From Aquatica leii (taxonomy: Eukaryota > Arthropoda > Insecta > Coleoptera > Lampyridae), in the NCBI GenBank assembly GCA_035610365.1, contig CM069432.1, forward strand, positions 4,154,001-4,218,000: 64,000 bases of DNA. Reading direction: 5' to 3'. The translations under genes and the position numbers were made by a program. Numbering within the stretch: the stretch's first letter is position 1; each line of letters begins with the position of its first letter. Under the pieces are notes generated by a model. That model did no database searches. It was given only the letters and a program-made list of their open reading frames with translations, and was not told the origin of the DNA. Positions 44,546 through 54,573 of this stretch are shown in pieces.

Positions 44546-46081
44546 CCCATTACTGCCCAGAAAAAAAAATGTTTGCAATGATTCTTTCCTTAATACGGCT
44601 TAGTGATTAGGGTCTCAAATGATAAGGATAAAAACAGTCAATACACAGTTCTATTTTACATTTACCACACATTGTACGAGCTTTAGTGGAACATTCCGGA
44701 CCAGCACAACGTCTTCGTTTGTTGTCTGGTATTTTCTGTACCAAATGGTCTTTTCTGTCATATGCCAGAACTTGCTGAGTTTCTAAAGATTTTGAAGATC
44801 TTCCTGGCCCCTTCGGTAATGTTCCATATGATTTCAGGTATGCCAAAACGATTTCTCTCCGAAATTGTAATTGGGGAATATCACTTACTGAGCGACGGTA
44901 TAAGAGCCAAGCATTGTGTACGGAAGCATCAATTAACCAGGAAATAAATGACCAGTACCATTTCTTGTTGCGTATCTTAATTCGATAATTTGCAATGTTT
45001 TTATCCATCCGATCAGTTCCGCCCATGGATGCATTATACCTAGCAAAAATATATGGCCTCGGTATCTGTATTTGAGCCTTGTGTTTCTGCGAATATCTTT
45101 TCATATTGGTAATTGGGCCACACCATAAATATTTGAAGCAACATTTACTACTGAATTGTCCTTCTATTTACATAATAATATACCATCAGTCTTGCTTATG
45201 ATATTTTGTGTCCTCTGTCTTCTTCATAAATTTGTCTTTTGTAGGCATTGAACAGGGTTTTGGGATTCGGTTCTCCCTTATTGTTCCACAACCACCAAAT
45301 CCATTGTCCGGAGATTTTGGAGATGTTTGGTGAAGTTCTTTATCATTTTTACTAACGGTGCTGCAGCTTTCCCAACCGATTTTTCTATTTCTTCATTGGT
45401 TGAAACTGATTTTCCTTGGTACACTTGAAAATCTATCAAATAACCCTCACTCGTATTTAGGGACCACACCTTGTACCCAAATCGGATCGGTTTACCTCTG
45501 ATAAACTGCTTCATTCCATGTCTACTATAGTATTTCACCATACTCTCATCAAATGATAAATTTTGCTCTGGAACAAAATTTTCTATAAACTTTTTTTTCA
45601 GTCTATTTACTGGTGGTCGGATTTTCCAAATTTTATCACCATCAGGAATGAATTGTTCGTTGTTCGCCAAATGTAAAAATCGTAAAATTTGCTCAAAACG
45701 ATTTCTTCTCATTGCGTTGGAAACTAATACGTTGAATCCATCTTCGTGATGCTCCCAATACATTCTTTTGCAAGGGAGTCTATTATAGCCACTCAAGAGT
45801 AAAATACCAATAAAACATTTTATTTCTTGTCCAGTAATGTTTGGTGTAGAATTCAAAAAAGACGCCTATCTATTTGTCTCTTCTACTAAAAAACTGATCA
45901 GGTCATCGTCGATAAATGATTCAAATAAATCAACAATTGATTTCGAAGAATGCCTTTCATAGTTTGGCTTAGAAGAGTGACGAATAATAAAATCGCTGGC
46001 GCTTAGCTTGCATTCTCAGCAATGGTAGATTAAAAGTTCTGTGGTTTTGAGACCATATATGGGACGCTGGGCAGTAAAGGG
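44546..46081 (-). mobile_element. piggyBac-like DNA transposon with TTAA target duplication
   Basis: Terminal inverted repeats CCCATTACTGCCCAG (44546-44560) and CTGGGCAGTAAAGGG (46067-46081) match at 14 of 15 positions. TTAA flanks both ends (44542-44545 and 46082-46085). The 1536-bp element carries a broken transposase on the minus strand. It lies a few bases upstream of the gag ATG at 46090. Confidence 0.93.
44607..45856 (-). pseudogene. piggyBac-like transposase (PGBD type), defective
   Basis: 45278-45856 has the DDE-core start: ECFIGILLLSGY-like text (KCFIGILLLSGYNRLP), YWEHHEDGFNVLVSNAMRRN and the first catalytic aspartate in LSFDESMVKYYSRHGMKQF. The block that normally holds the second aspartate (FDNFFTS) reads KNFTKHLQN, so this aspartate is gone; a frameshift leads to GTIRENRIP. 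44607-45104 has the third aspartate in NASMGGTDRMDKNIANYRIK, and a cysteine-rich C-terminal finger RRCAGPECSTKARTMCGKC. Upstream of 45856 the N-terminal part is degraded. The missing residue plus frameshifts make it inactive. Confidence 0.9.
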
Positions 46082-47403
46082 TTAAGAACATGTTCTTTAA
46101 ATTAGATATTGATAGACTACTTGTAGACGAACTAGATTACAAATTACGCATCCGAAATGTTGAAATTCGAGGAAACGTTCATGATAAGCGCAAAATGTTA
46201 CGTTGTTTACTTAAATTTGAGAAAATGGCCGACACTTCGTTAATTCGCATTGCTTCTTCAGACGGTAAAGATGAGCTTGATGTTTGCGAACATAAGTTAG
46301 GATTTTTAGCGGCTGAAGTCGATAGCTGTGTTTCTGTCATTCTTGACAACGAGTTAAAAAGATTAAGCTCGCGATTAATTCACGTTCAAGATCGTTTAAG
46401 TAGAATAGTCGAAGGCGATGTGGAGTCGCGGAAGGAAGTCGAGAATTGCTAAATATTTTAGAAGCAAAAGTTCAGCCTTCAACTGACGCACGGTCTAACT
46501 AACAAAGAAAATAAAGATGAAGAGTCTTGTTCATCGGATTCTTCTCATCATTCATCGGTAGATGGCGAAGAGCAAGCTCCTGTAATTGTCGATCAGCATA
46601 CAGTTGCTCCCAATTTTCCTACTGAAGACGTTAGGCAAAGTCGCCCTCCTACAGATTATCCACCGTTTGTAAACGCAATCAATCGACGATCTTCTGCAAA
46701 GAATGATCTAAAGCATCTATCAGAAACCTCTTCGGCTAACTTTTTAGCTATCAAGAAGTGGAAGATAACTTTTAATGGCGCGTCTGGATTATCTAGTTTC
46801 TTGGAAGAAGTAGAAGAAACACGAGTAGCACGAAATGTGTCTAAAGGTCAATTATTCGCTGCAGCTATTGAATTATTTACAGGAAATGCTCGAGTATCGC
46901 TCAATTCGAAACTCAGTTCATAGTTGGGACGAATTACTTTGTGTTTCAACCATGCGATTATGAGATAAGCTTGTGGGACGAAATTCGTTCGAGGACACAG
47001 GGAGCTGACGAATCGGTTACTATTTACATCGCCATGATGGAAAGTTTGTTTAATCGTCTTTCACAAGTCCCTCCAGAAATACAACGTGTGGAGTTGATTA
47101 AACGAAATTTGCAACCTTATTTGCAGACTCAACTGGCTCAACATTCTTTTACAAATATTGCTCAACTTCGCAACTACTGTAAAATGATTGAAGACGCAAA
47201 CATACGCACGTCTAAATTCAGAAACCCTCCACTATCATCTCAGGTACTTGAACCAGATCTAGCATATCGCAAGTACCGCACCAGCTACTATGGGAGAAGC
47301 AAGCGCCGCTTTTACGGCTAACCCAAACATCGAAATTCCAGATGTGTCCGCTCTCAGAATCTCAGGATCTTGCTGGAAATGTGGGAAAAGTGATCATTTA
47401 TTA

Positions 47404-49953
47404 CCGTAGAATGAGGTGAATACGATCACTTTCATAGTTTAAAGCAGTTTCTTTTCCAGAGTAACAAAGAGAAAATTTTTATGTAAATATCAAATCAACA
47501 GTCTATCCCTGGTTTACTCATTTTTGATGTCCAATAATTTTTATGTCGACTGGTTGGACAATAATATTTTTTTAGTTCTCTGATCCTATTCACCTGCCAC
47601 TGGGGCGAATGGCATCGGCTATGCTTTTATAAAGTTCAATCGTATTCACCTTTCTCTGGGATGGATAGGATCATGCAATTGTCGCATGTATTTACTAATT
47701 TTAATAACATTTTAATTATTACTATTTTTTATTAAAAAACCGACATCAAACACAACTTTTATTGGCATAAGTATTATGTTAACAGCAAAATCTCAACAAA
47801 ATCTATTTAAATTGTTTATTATATTCACATAAACGAATTTGAAACCTGAGAAGACCTCTTCCATATTTTTCTGGAGGATTTATTTTTCCAGTAATTTGTT
47901 GGAAGGTAAACTCGTACTCATCTTTCACATTCGGAAAAGTGTACACATAACCTGAATAGTCTCTAGTAGTTTTTTCCCGTAAGAAGTTGCCTACATACCC
48001 GTCCTCATTTAATTTTACAACTTGAGCAATATAATATCTGCTAAAGGCCTTAGATGTACTCTGTGCTCTATCATTAGTGAAGTAAGGTAAGTGTATGAGT
48101 AACCAGTCACCAACATTTATATCACGGTTGGTGACAGGTAAGAGACTATTTGAGATCGATACTTGGTGTGAATTATTTGAGATTTTAGACTCATTAGATA
48201 TCGGCAGAGACAACTCTTCCTTTCCAGCTCCAGAGTTTTCATCAATCTGTTCTTCAAAATCGGACATGGGATCCATATCTGAATTCGAATCGTGAGTGCT
48301 AAAATGTTGGCTACTTTCGTCAGAAGATTCAAAATCATCAATTGCTACACTTTTGCCAGCAGGTACTTGAAGTTTTCTTTTTCGTTGCTTAGGTTGATTT
48401 TCATCATACCGCATCGATTTCAAAATGTGAACAAATGAAGTGTTAATTTCCTCTTCCATTTCAACCGTTGGATTTTCCACAGGAAGCATGTTCAATACCC
48501 TATCCGCATTCAAGGGAATAATACCGCATTTATCGAATCCGGCAATTATATTTTTAGATCTGTTCTCTTCAATCGATTCCAACAGTTTTCTCAATAAACT
48601 TGGAAAAACGTTCTTTGGAATATCAGACTCCTTTCTTCCGGGTCCTTTCTTATGAAACTCTACTATCTTTCTCCATGCAACCTTTAATGGTTTGAAAAAG
48701 GCTACGTCTAAAGGTTGCGTCAAGTGGGTGGAGTTGCTAGGTAAAAATATAAAACTGTTATTGTTCTCTGAGCACTCTTGTATTGATTGCACTGATAGGT
48801 GAGACGACAAATTATCACCTATTAATATCTTCTTGCCAGGTAACTTCTTCAAATATGGGATAGCGATTGAATGTACCCAATCTTCAAAACAATAGTTGTC
48901 GAACCACCCCGATTTACTGCGTTTGTATCTTGTACGGGGTGGCCCTCCAGTAGTCCATGAGTCATACATGTTCAAAGCTTTGTAGACGACATAACATGGA
49001 AGTAAATCTAGACTACCAGAAGCAGCGAACATGATTCAGGTTGACGACTTGCTATGATTCATTATCCTCTCCGGATATTTGCATCCCCTCTTTGCAATTA
49101 TTTTTTTTCGTCCAGGATCATCACAGAGATTAGTTTCATCGTAGTTGATGATATTGCTGGCGGGAATACCTTCTAGTTCTGCAGAAAGTCATTCGAAATA
49201 CTCTGTAATTGTTGCTCTCGTAACACCAGCACGACTCGTTTTATGTTTTAGCACATTCTCTCCGAAACCATATTTGAATGACGTTTCAAAAAGCTATATG
49301 TGAACTCTTTACCCGGAAGATTGTCCTTAAAACGGGGCACCACCCTACCAGCTCTATTTAAATATTGTTGGATAACCAATCGTAAATCGTATGTATCTAA
49401 GAGGTCCTACTTTGGGTTTATAATTTCTAGGCATTTTCACATAAATGTAGATCCTATTGACTCGGCTATTGATTTTATTGACACAAGCTATCGATCCTAT
49501 TGCCCCCAGCTATCGATCCTATTGACCCCAGCTATTGGTCCTATTCACCCCGATAACTTGAAACACGTGTAACGAATCAGAAATATTTTTCTATTGTCTT
49601 TTTGTTCATAAATAAAATTAAATAATTTTGTGTGTATTAGTTACTAACCTGTTGGGGTTTATTACGCCAACTGCACTAAATAAACACCTTTTTAAATTCG
49701 TATTTACAAACAAAGTTTTCGCGACAATGAAAACAGCTGCCTGAAAGCATAACCTGTTATGACGTGGTTTTCAGTACTACCAACTGCCGGATAATAAAAT
49801 ATGGCCAATCTTTATGAGAGCAGAGGTTATGCAACCAGTCAAAACCAAATAGAGTAGTTTTAATTACGATTTGAAGTTTTGTGATTTTAACTAATAAAGT
49901 TCCACTTTTTTGATTCCATACACCCCAGCGATCCGATTCGCCCCATTCTACGG
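47404..49953 (-). mobile_element. pogo-like (DDE_1) DNA transposon with TA target duplication
   Basis: 2550 bp, with inverted ends CCGTAGAATGAGGTGAATAC (left) and, on the minus strand, CCGTAGAATGGGGCGAATCG (right). TA flanks both ends (47402-47403 and 49954-49955). The surrounding gag reading frame becomes continuous if the element and one TA are removed. Motifs like GATCCTATTCACC recur inside both ends. Confidence 0.92.
47803..49434 (-). pseudogene. pogo-like DDE_1 transposase
   Basis: An ATG at 49434 starts MPRNYKPKVG, but the N-terminal ~130 codons are frameshifted. The first catalytic aspartate is in INYDETNLCDDPG, readable near 49130. A stop lies just before 49032. The long open frame 47803-49032 (409 codons) has the second aspartate in KILIGDNLSSHLS, the STHLTQPLDVAFF block with the third, and a C-terminal domain with VGDWLLIHLPYF, YIAQVVKLNEDGYVGNFLRE and VYTFPNVKDEYEF, often found in insect members of this group. 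It would cut and paste its own element at TA sites. A relatively young copy with few lesions. Confidence 0.88.
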
Positions 49954-50155
49954 TACGTAATTTTCCTTCGCCCCGCACACGTAAATGTTACCAATGTGGT
50001 CGCCCTGACGTAACGGTAACCACATGTCCTACTTGTTCGGGAAACGTGAATCGAAGATGTTATGCAGCCCAATAATGTCTTCGCAATCTAGGGCAAATGT
50101 TATTACTGATATCAATCATGACAACGATCTACCGCTTAAGCAATGTGTACTATTA

Positions 50156-50255
50156 GACTGGAGCTAGTTGGCCTGCTTATGTTGGCTTAGTCGACTTGGG
50201 TTTTCTCACATTGCTACCCAGGCTATGTTTGTTCGCGCCAGCGTTAGCAGTACCA
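50156..50255 (+). repeat. LTR 3' part, downstream copy
   Basis: Pairs with 44301-44400 and ends TACCA. Confidence 0.78.
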
Positions 50256-50375
50256 GTGTTTAACTACGACGCGGTCTAAGCCGAAAGTCGCTTATACCAT
50301 AAGTTTAACTTTATTCATTGCCATTTGGCTTACAAATTTGGTCGTGTTATTACATTACATATATATTACATTTTC

Positions 50376-53300
50376 TTATCCCTTCTCCCCCCTTAACTTT
50401 TTCCTCCTGCTCCATACTTCCTCCATCCATTCTGCTTCTTTTCCGTTTTCATCTAAGATATCCACTGTTTTCATCACCTCTTCTCTTAGTTCTCTGCATC
50501 TCTTTCTCATGTGGTTCAGATCTTCCGTTTCTTCACCACATAGCCTGCACAACTTTTCTGGTTCTTCCTTCCAATATTTGTTCCCTAACTCCTCCTTGCC
50601 ACATCTGAACCTTGCCACCATTTTTTTCCTTTTGTTGCTTTTAATCTCACCGTCTTTTAAATATTCCGGCACCCCTTCACCCTTGATATCTTTATAATTT
50701 CTATTATATCTGCTCTCTTTTATCTTTGTCCATATTTCTTGTTTTTCGATGTCTCTATCTCTCCTTATTATTTCTTCTCTTGTCCCTACCCCCTCTTCTC
50801 TTAATCTCTCCACTTCTTCACTCACGTACCCGTTTCTTTTGTAATACTCTTCTCTGCCTTCCTGCCCGTACTTCACTTTCCCTCCCTTTATCTCTTTCCA
50901 ACATTCTTGCAGAATTTTGCAATCTGTTATTTCCCTCATTTCTTCCTCGTATTTTATTGCTCTTTTTCCTGTCTCAATCCTTATTTTTTCTATCTTTACC
51001 TCCTCTCTCACAATATACCCCGGTGTATCCCTGTCCAATCCTAACACCCATCTCCAGTATTTTTCCTGTAGCCCCTCTACCTCCCTCCACTCCTTCCAGT
51101 CCCATATTTCCGCTCCATACATTACCACCCCCTTTATTAATTTTTCGAACAGCAATTTTCTTTTTTTTATATCCATCTTGAATATTCTTTCCCCCACACC
51201 CCATACTTGTCCTATTAGCCTGTTTTCTTTCTTCACCCTTTCCTTTATGTGTTCTCCCTCTTTATTATCCTGTTTCATCGTGTAGCCCAGGTATGTAAAT
51301 TCCTTCACTTGTTGCACTTTCTCATCACTCCATCTCCACTCCTCTCTTTTTCTTTTCCCCCCCCTCCTTTTCTAAATATCATTATCTTTGTTTTCTCCGT
51401 GTTTACTTCCAATTCTTTTTTTTTCATCTATTTTTCTAGCGTTTTCATCATCTCTTTCATTTCCTTTTCCTCCTTAGCCACCAGCACTATGTCCTCCGCA
51501 TACGCCAACGACCATACCTTAGCTTTCCCTACCACTATCCCTCCTGTCTGTTGTCCTCTCATTGTCTCTTCCAGATCCCCCGTATATACCGAGAACAGGC
51601 TTGGGCTCAGTGGACATCCCTGCCTCAACCCTCTCTTTGTTATGAATTTCTCACTCTCTTCCCCATTCACTTTAACCCTGCTTCTCGTTTCTTCGTATAT
51701 TTCCTCTATTCTTTGTATTAATCTTGCATTGATTTTTTCTTTTCATATATTCCCACAGCTTTTCCCTATTCACTTTGTCAAAAGCAGCTTTTAGGTCTAC
51801 GAATAGTGCTACCATTTTCCCTCTTTTTTTCTAGTTCTTTATTTGCTAAGTGTTTCATTATATATATGTTGTCTATCGCCCTTCTTCCTTTTCTGAATCC
51901 CGCTTGTCCGTCTGGTACCAAACTTCTTTCCTCTATTTCCTTCTGTAATCTTTCTTGCAGTATTGTCGCGTACAATTTGTATGCCGAGCTCAGTAATGTT
52001 ACCCCTCTATAATTCTCTTTTTTTTTTCGCCTTTTTTATGTATTGGGCATATTATTCCCTCTCTCCATCTCTCTGGGAATCCTTCCCCTTTCCATATTTT
52101 GTTTATTATTTCCGTCATCCTTTTTGCTACATTTTCTCCCCCGTATATCCACTCTTCTCCTTGTATCCCATCTTCTCCTGTCGCCTTTCCTTTTTTATAT
52201 TCTTTATCGCCTCTATTACTTCTTCCTCCCTTATTCTATCCCTATCTCCTTCTTCTTGTCTTACTACCGCGTCTTTCCTTTTTCTTTTTCCTGCTTTTGT
52301 TCTTCCCCTCCCAACAGGTTCCGAAAATATATCTCCCATTCTTTAATTTTTATTCCCTTTGTCGTCCTGTTTTTTTCCTCTGCTTCTTTAGGTACTTCCA
52401 TACATCTTCTTCCGTTTTTATTCCTTTAATCTGCTCCTCTTGTTTCTCTTTGTTTTTCTCCTTCTTTCTATCGCATGTTTTTTTGTATATTTTTACTACT
52501 TCTTTGTATTCTTCTTTTTCTTTCTTCCCTTTTTCCACTGTCTTAATGCTCTTCTTGCCTTTTCTTTGCTTCCTTGCATTCCTTATCCCACCATTTCTTC
52601 CATCCAGTTTTCTCCCCTTCCATTTTCTAAATCTGACTCTCTCTGTTGCTTTCTCCATCATCTCTTTTATTTCCTCTACACTTTCTTGTACTTCCTTCCC
52701 TATCCATACCGTTTTCCCTATTCTCTCTTTATATCTTTTTATACTCTCTTCTGTCCACTTTTTTTTAGTTATGTATTTCTCTTCTTCCTCTCTCTCTTCT
52801 CTTTCCCTTCCTTCTATTGTCAATTCCAGTGGTTAATGGTCTGACTCTACTCTTTCTCCCACCTTAAATGTCTTTACCTTTTCTGCGGCCTCTTCATTTG
52901 TCATTACAAAATCTATTATTGATTCTCCCCTTCCTCCTATGTACGTAAATTCCCCCTTTTCATCATCTTCTCTGTTCCCGTTCATTATTTCCCACCCTTT
53001 TTCGTTGCACAATTCCAGCAGTTCCTCTCCCTCTTTATTTATCACCTTGTCCTTTGTTTGTCTCTTTCTCGTCCCTTTTCTTTCTTGTATTCCCCCTCTT
53101 CCCCTATTCTTGCGTTGAAGTCCCCTCCTACTATTATCAATCCCTCTTCCCTCTCTTCTATCATCTCTTCTAAGTTTTTTCTTGTCTCTTTCATTCTACT
53201 GCTATAAACTGTCACCACTTTTATTTTTGTTTTTCCCCACTGCATGTTCCTTTCTACAACTTCTCTTCTCTGTTGCACTTTCTCCTTCTTTTCCTGGTTC

Positions 53301-53725
53301 AACCATTTTTTTCTTATTCCCGTTATTATACCCCCCTTTGCTCTCCCTTTTTTCTTTTCTCTTTCTGCATGTTGCACTACCCACTCAAATTCCTCTGGCA
53401 ACTCTTTTTCCTACCACTCCCATTCTTTTTCTTCCATCCATGTTTCCTGTATTCCCACTACATCCTGTTCCTTGATGTACTTCCAGAAATCATGTTCCTT
53501 GTTTTTTATTCCTGCTACGTTCCAAAACAATACTCTCAGCTCACTCACCTCCCCCCGTGCTTCTTCCTTACTTTCTTTTTTTCTCCCTTCTTTTTCTTTT
53601 CCATTTCCATCTCTCATTATTCCTTTTCTTTGCCGTTTCGTCAACTTTCCCTCCTTTACCACCCCCCCTTTGCCCTTTAGTTTTTTGCCTTTTGGTTCCC
53701 CACTTTCTCTTCTCTTTCTCTGCAC
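50376..53725 (-). pseudogene. LINE ORF2: endonuclease and reverse transcriptase
   Basis: The endonuclease begins at about 53540 with VLFWNVAGIKNKEHDFW and GIQETWMEE. It continues with IIVGGDFNARIGEEGEY (about 53130) and FTYIGGRGESIIDFVMTN (52833-53045). A linker (52350-52823) is followed by the RT fingers LVPDGQAGFRKGRRAIDNIY and the palm RGLRQGCPLSPSLFSVY. The catalytic box is LAYAEDIVLV instead of LAYADDIVLV, so one aspartate has become glutamate. The C-terminal open frame 50376-51317 (313 codons) begins VKEFTYLGYTMKQDNKEGEH and contains the CCHC-like CRLCGEETEDLNHMRKRC. At least six frame changes make it non-functional. Confidence 0.87.
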
Positions 53726-53786
53726 AGTCCCCTATCCTTGTCGTTCCATATGTATCTGTCTCCGTCTATCTCCATTTTTCTGTACC

Positions 53787-54297
53787 CTACCCATACTCTT
53801 TTTCCTTCCGCTCTTTTTCCACCGTTATGTTCATTATTTCTCTTTGCACTCTTCTTTCCTCCCATGTCAAATCGTGACTTATATATATTCTTGTATTCTT
53901 TAATTTCTTCTTCTCCTCCATTACCTTCTGTTTTTCCTCCCATCCTCCGATTTCCGCCACCACCATCTCATTTTTCTTCTCCTTGTTTATTACTGTCACT
54001 TTTTTCACCTCTACTTTTACATTTAATTTTTCTTCCAGCATCACTGCTAAATCTTTTTGTGATTTTTCACTTCTCCGCCCCTTTATCACGATATTATTTT
54101 TTCTTTTCCATCTTTCCTCGTCTTCCGCTTTTTTCTCCAGTTTTTCTATTCTCTCCACCAGTTTCTCTTTTCTTTCTCCCACTTCTTTTCTCTTTCTCCC
54201 ATTTCTTTTTCATTTCTTTGATTGCTTGTCTTATTCCTTGCATATTTTCTTCCATCTGTTTCATCATTTCTCTCATTAATTCTTTTAACTCCTCCAT
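53787..54297 (-). pseudogene. LINE ORF1 (L1-like RNA-binding protein)
   Basis: The N-terminal part is a coiled coil (MEELKELMREMMKQMEENMQ, 54094-54297). The C-terminal part (53787-54182) has ERWKRKNNIVIKGRRSE, KLNVKVEVKKVTVINKE and VMEEKKKLKNTRIYISHDL, the pattern of the L1 ORF1 RRM and C-terminal domain. A frameshift joins the two. Confidence 0.78.
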
Positions 54298-54573
54298 TTC
54301 TTTCCTTCCTCCTTCTGTTCTTGAGGTTTTTCCTTCGTTCTCCTCCGATATCTTTTTAACGTCTGGTGATCTTATTGTTTTCTTTCCTCTTTCAAATATT
54401 TGTTACCTTTCTCTTTCCTCTTCCTCTCTCTCTCTTTTATTCATCCCTTTCCTCCTTTTGTTATTACTTATTATTTATTATTTATTTATTTTTTTTCAAA
54501 TTTAGTTATTTATTTAATTTTTTTTCTTTGTTAATATTTTTTAAATTTATTGTTACTATGAAAGTCGCTTATA

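Larger units (their letters stand above)
46090..50075 (+). pseudogene. Gypsy-like gag, split by the pogo-like element
   Basis: Segments 46090-47403 and 49956-50075. It starts with a helical domain (MFFKLDIDRLLVDELDYKLR). A capsid part around 46735-47250 reads KWKITFNGASGLSSFLEEVE, then GADESVTIYIAMMESLFNRL and ELIKRNLQPYLQTQLAQ. The zinc knuckle starts at CWKCGKSDHLL and is cut by the transposon. Removing 47404-49953 and one TA restores the frame into RNFPSPRTRKCYQCGRPDV and CPTCSGNVNRR up to the stop at 50073-50075. The last cysteine of the first knuckle is phenylalanine. A stop at 46450 and frameshifts near 46940 and 47280 also disable it. Confidence 0.82.
44301..50255 (+). mobile_element. 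Gypsy-like element reduced to LTR ends and gag, with two nested transposons
   Basis: A ~100-bp direct repeat (44301-44400 and 50156-50255) brackets a gag gene. A primer-binding site follows the first copy. No protease, RT or integrase is left between gag and the second repeat. A piggyBac element sits upstream of gag and a pogo-like element sits inside the gag zinc-knuckle region. Confidence 0.72.
50297..54559 (-). mobile_element. Purine-rich LINE with 14-bp target-site duplication
   Basis: GAAAGTCGCTTATA occurs at 50283-50296 and 54560-54573, directly flanking the element. The minus strand carries ORF1, endonuclease, RT and a C-terminal domain in LINE order, and an AATAAA signal near the 3' end (about 50310). 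The coding strand is extremely purine-rich (plus strand mostly C and T) for 4 kb. The 3' end has short ATGTAAT-type repeats rather than poly-A. Similar lysine/glutamate-rich LINEs are abundant in insects; I cannot name the clade with certainty. Confidence 0.9.
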
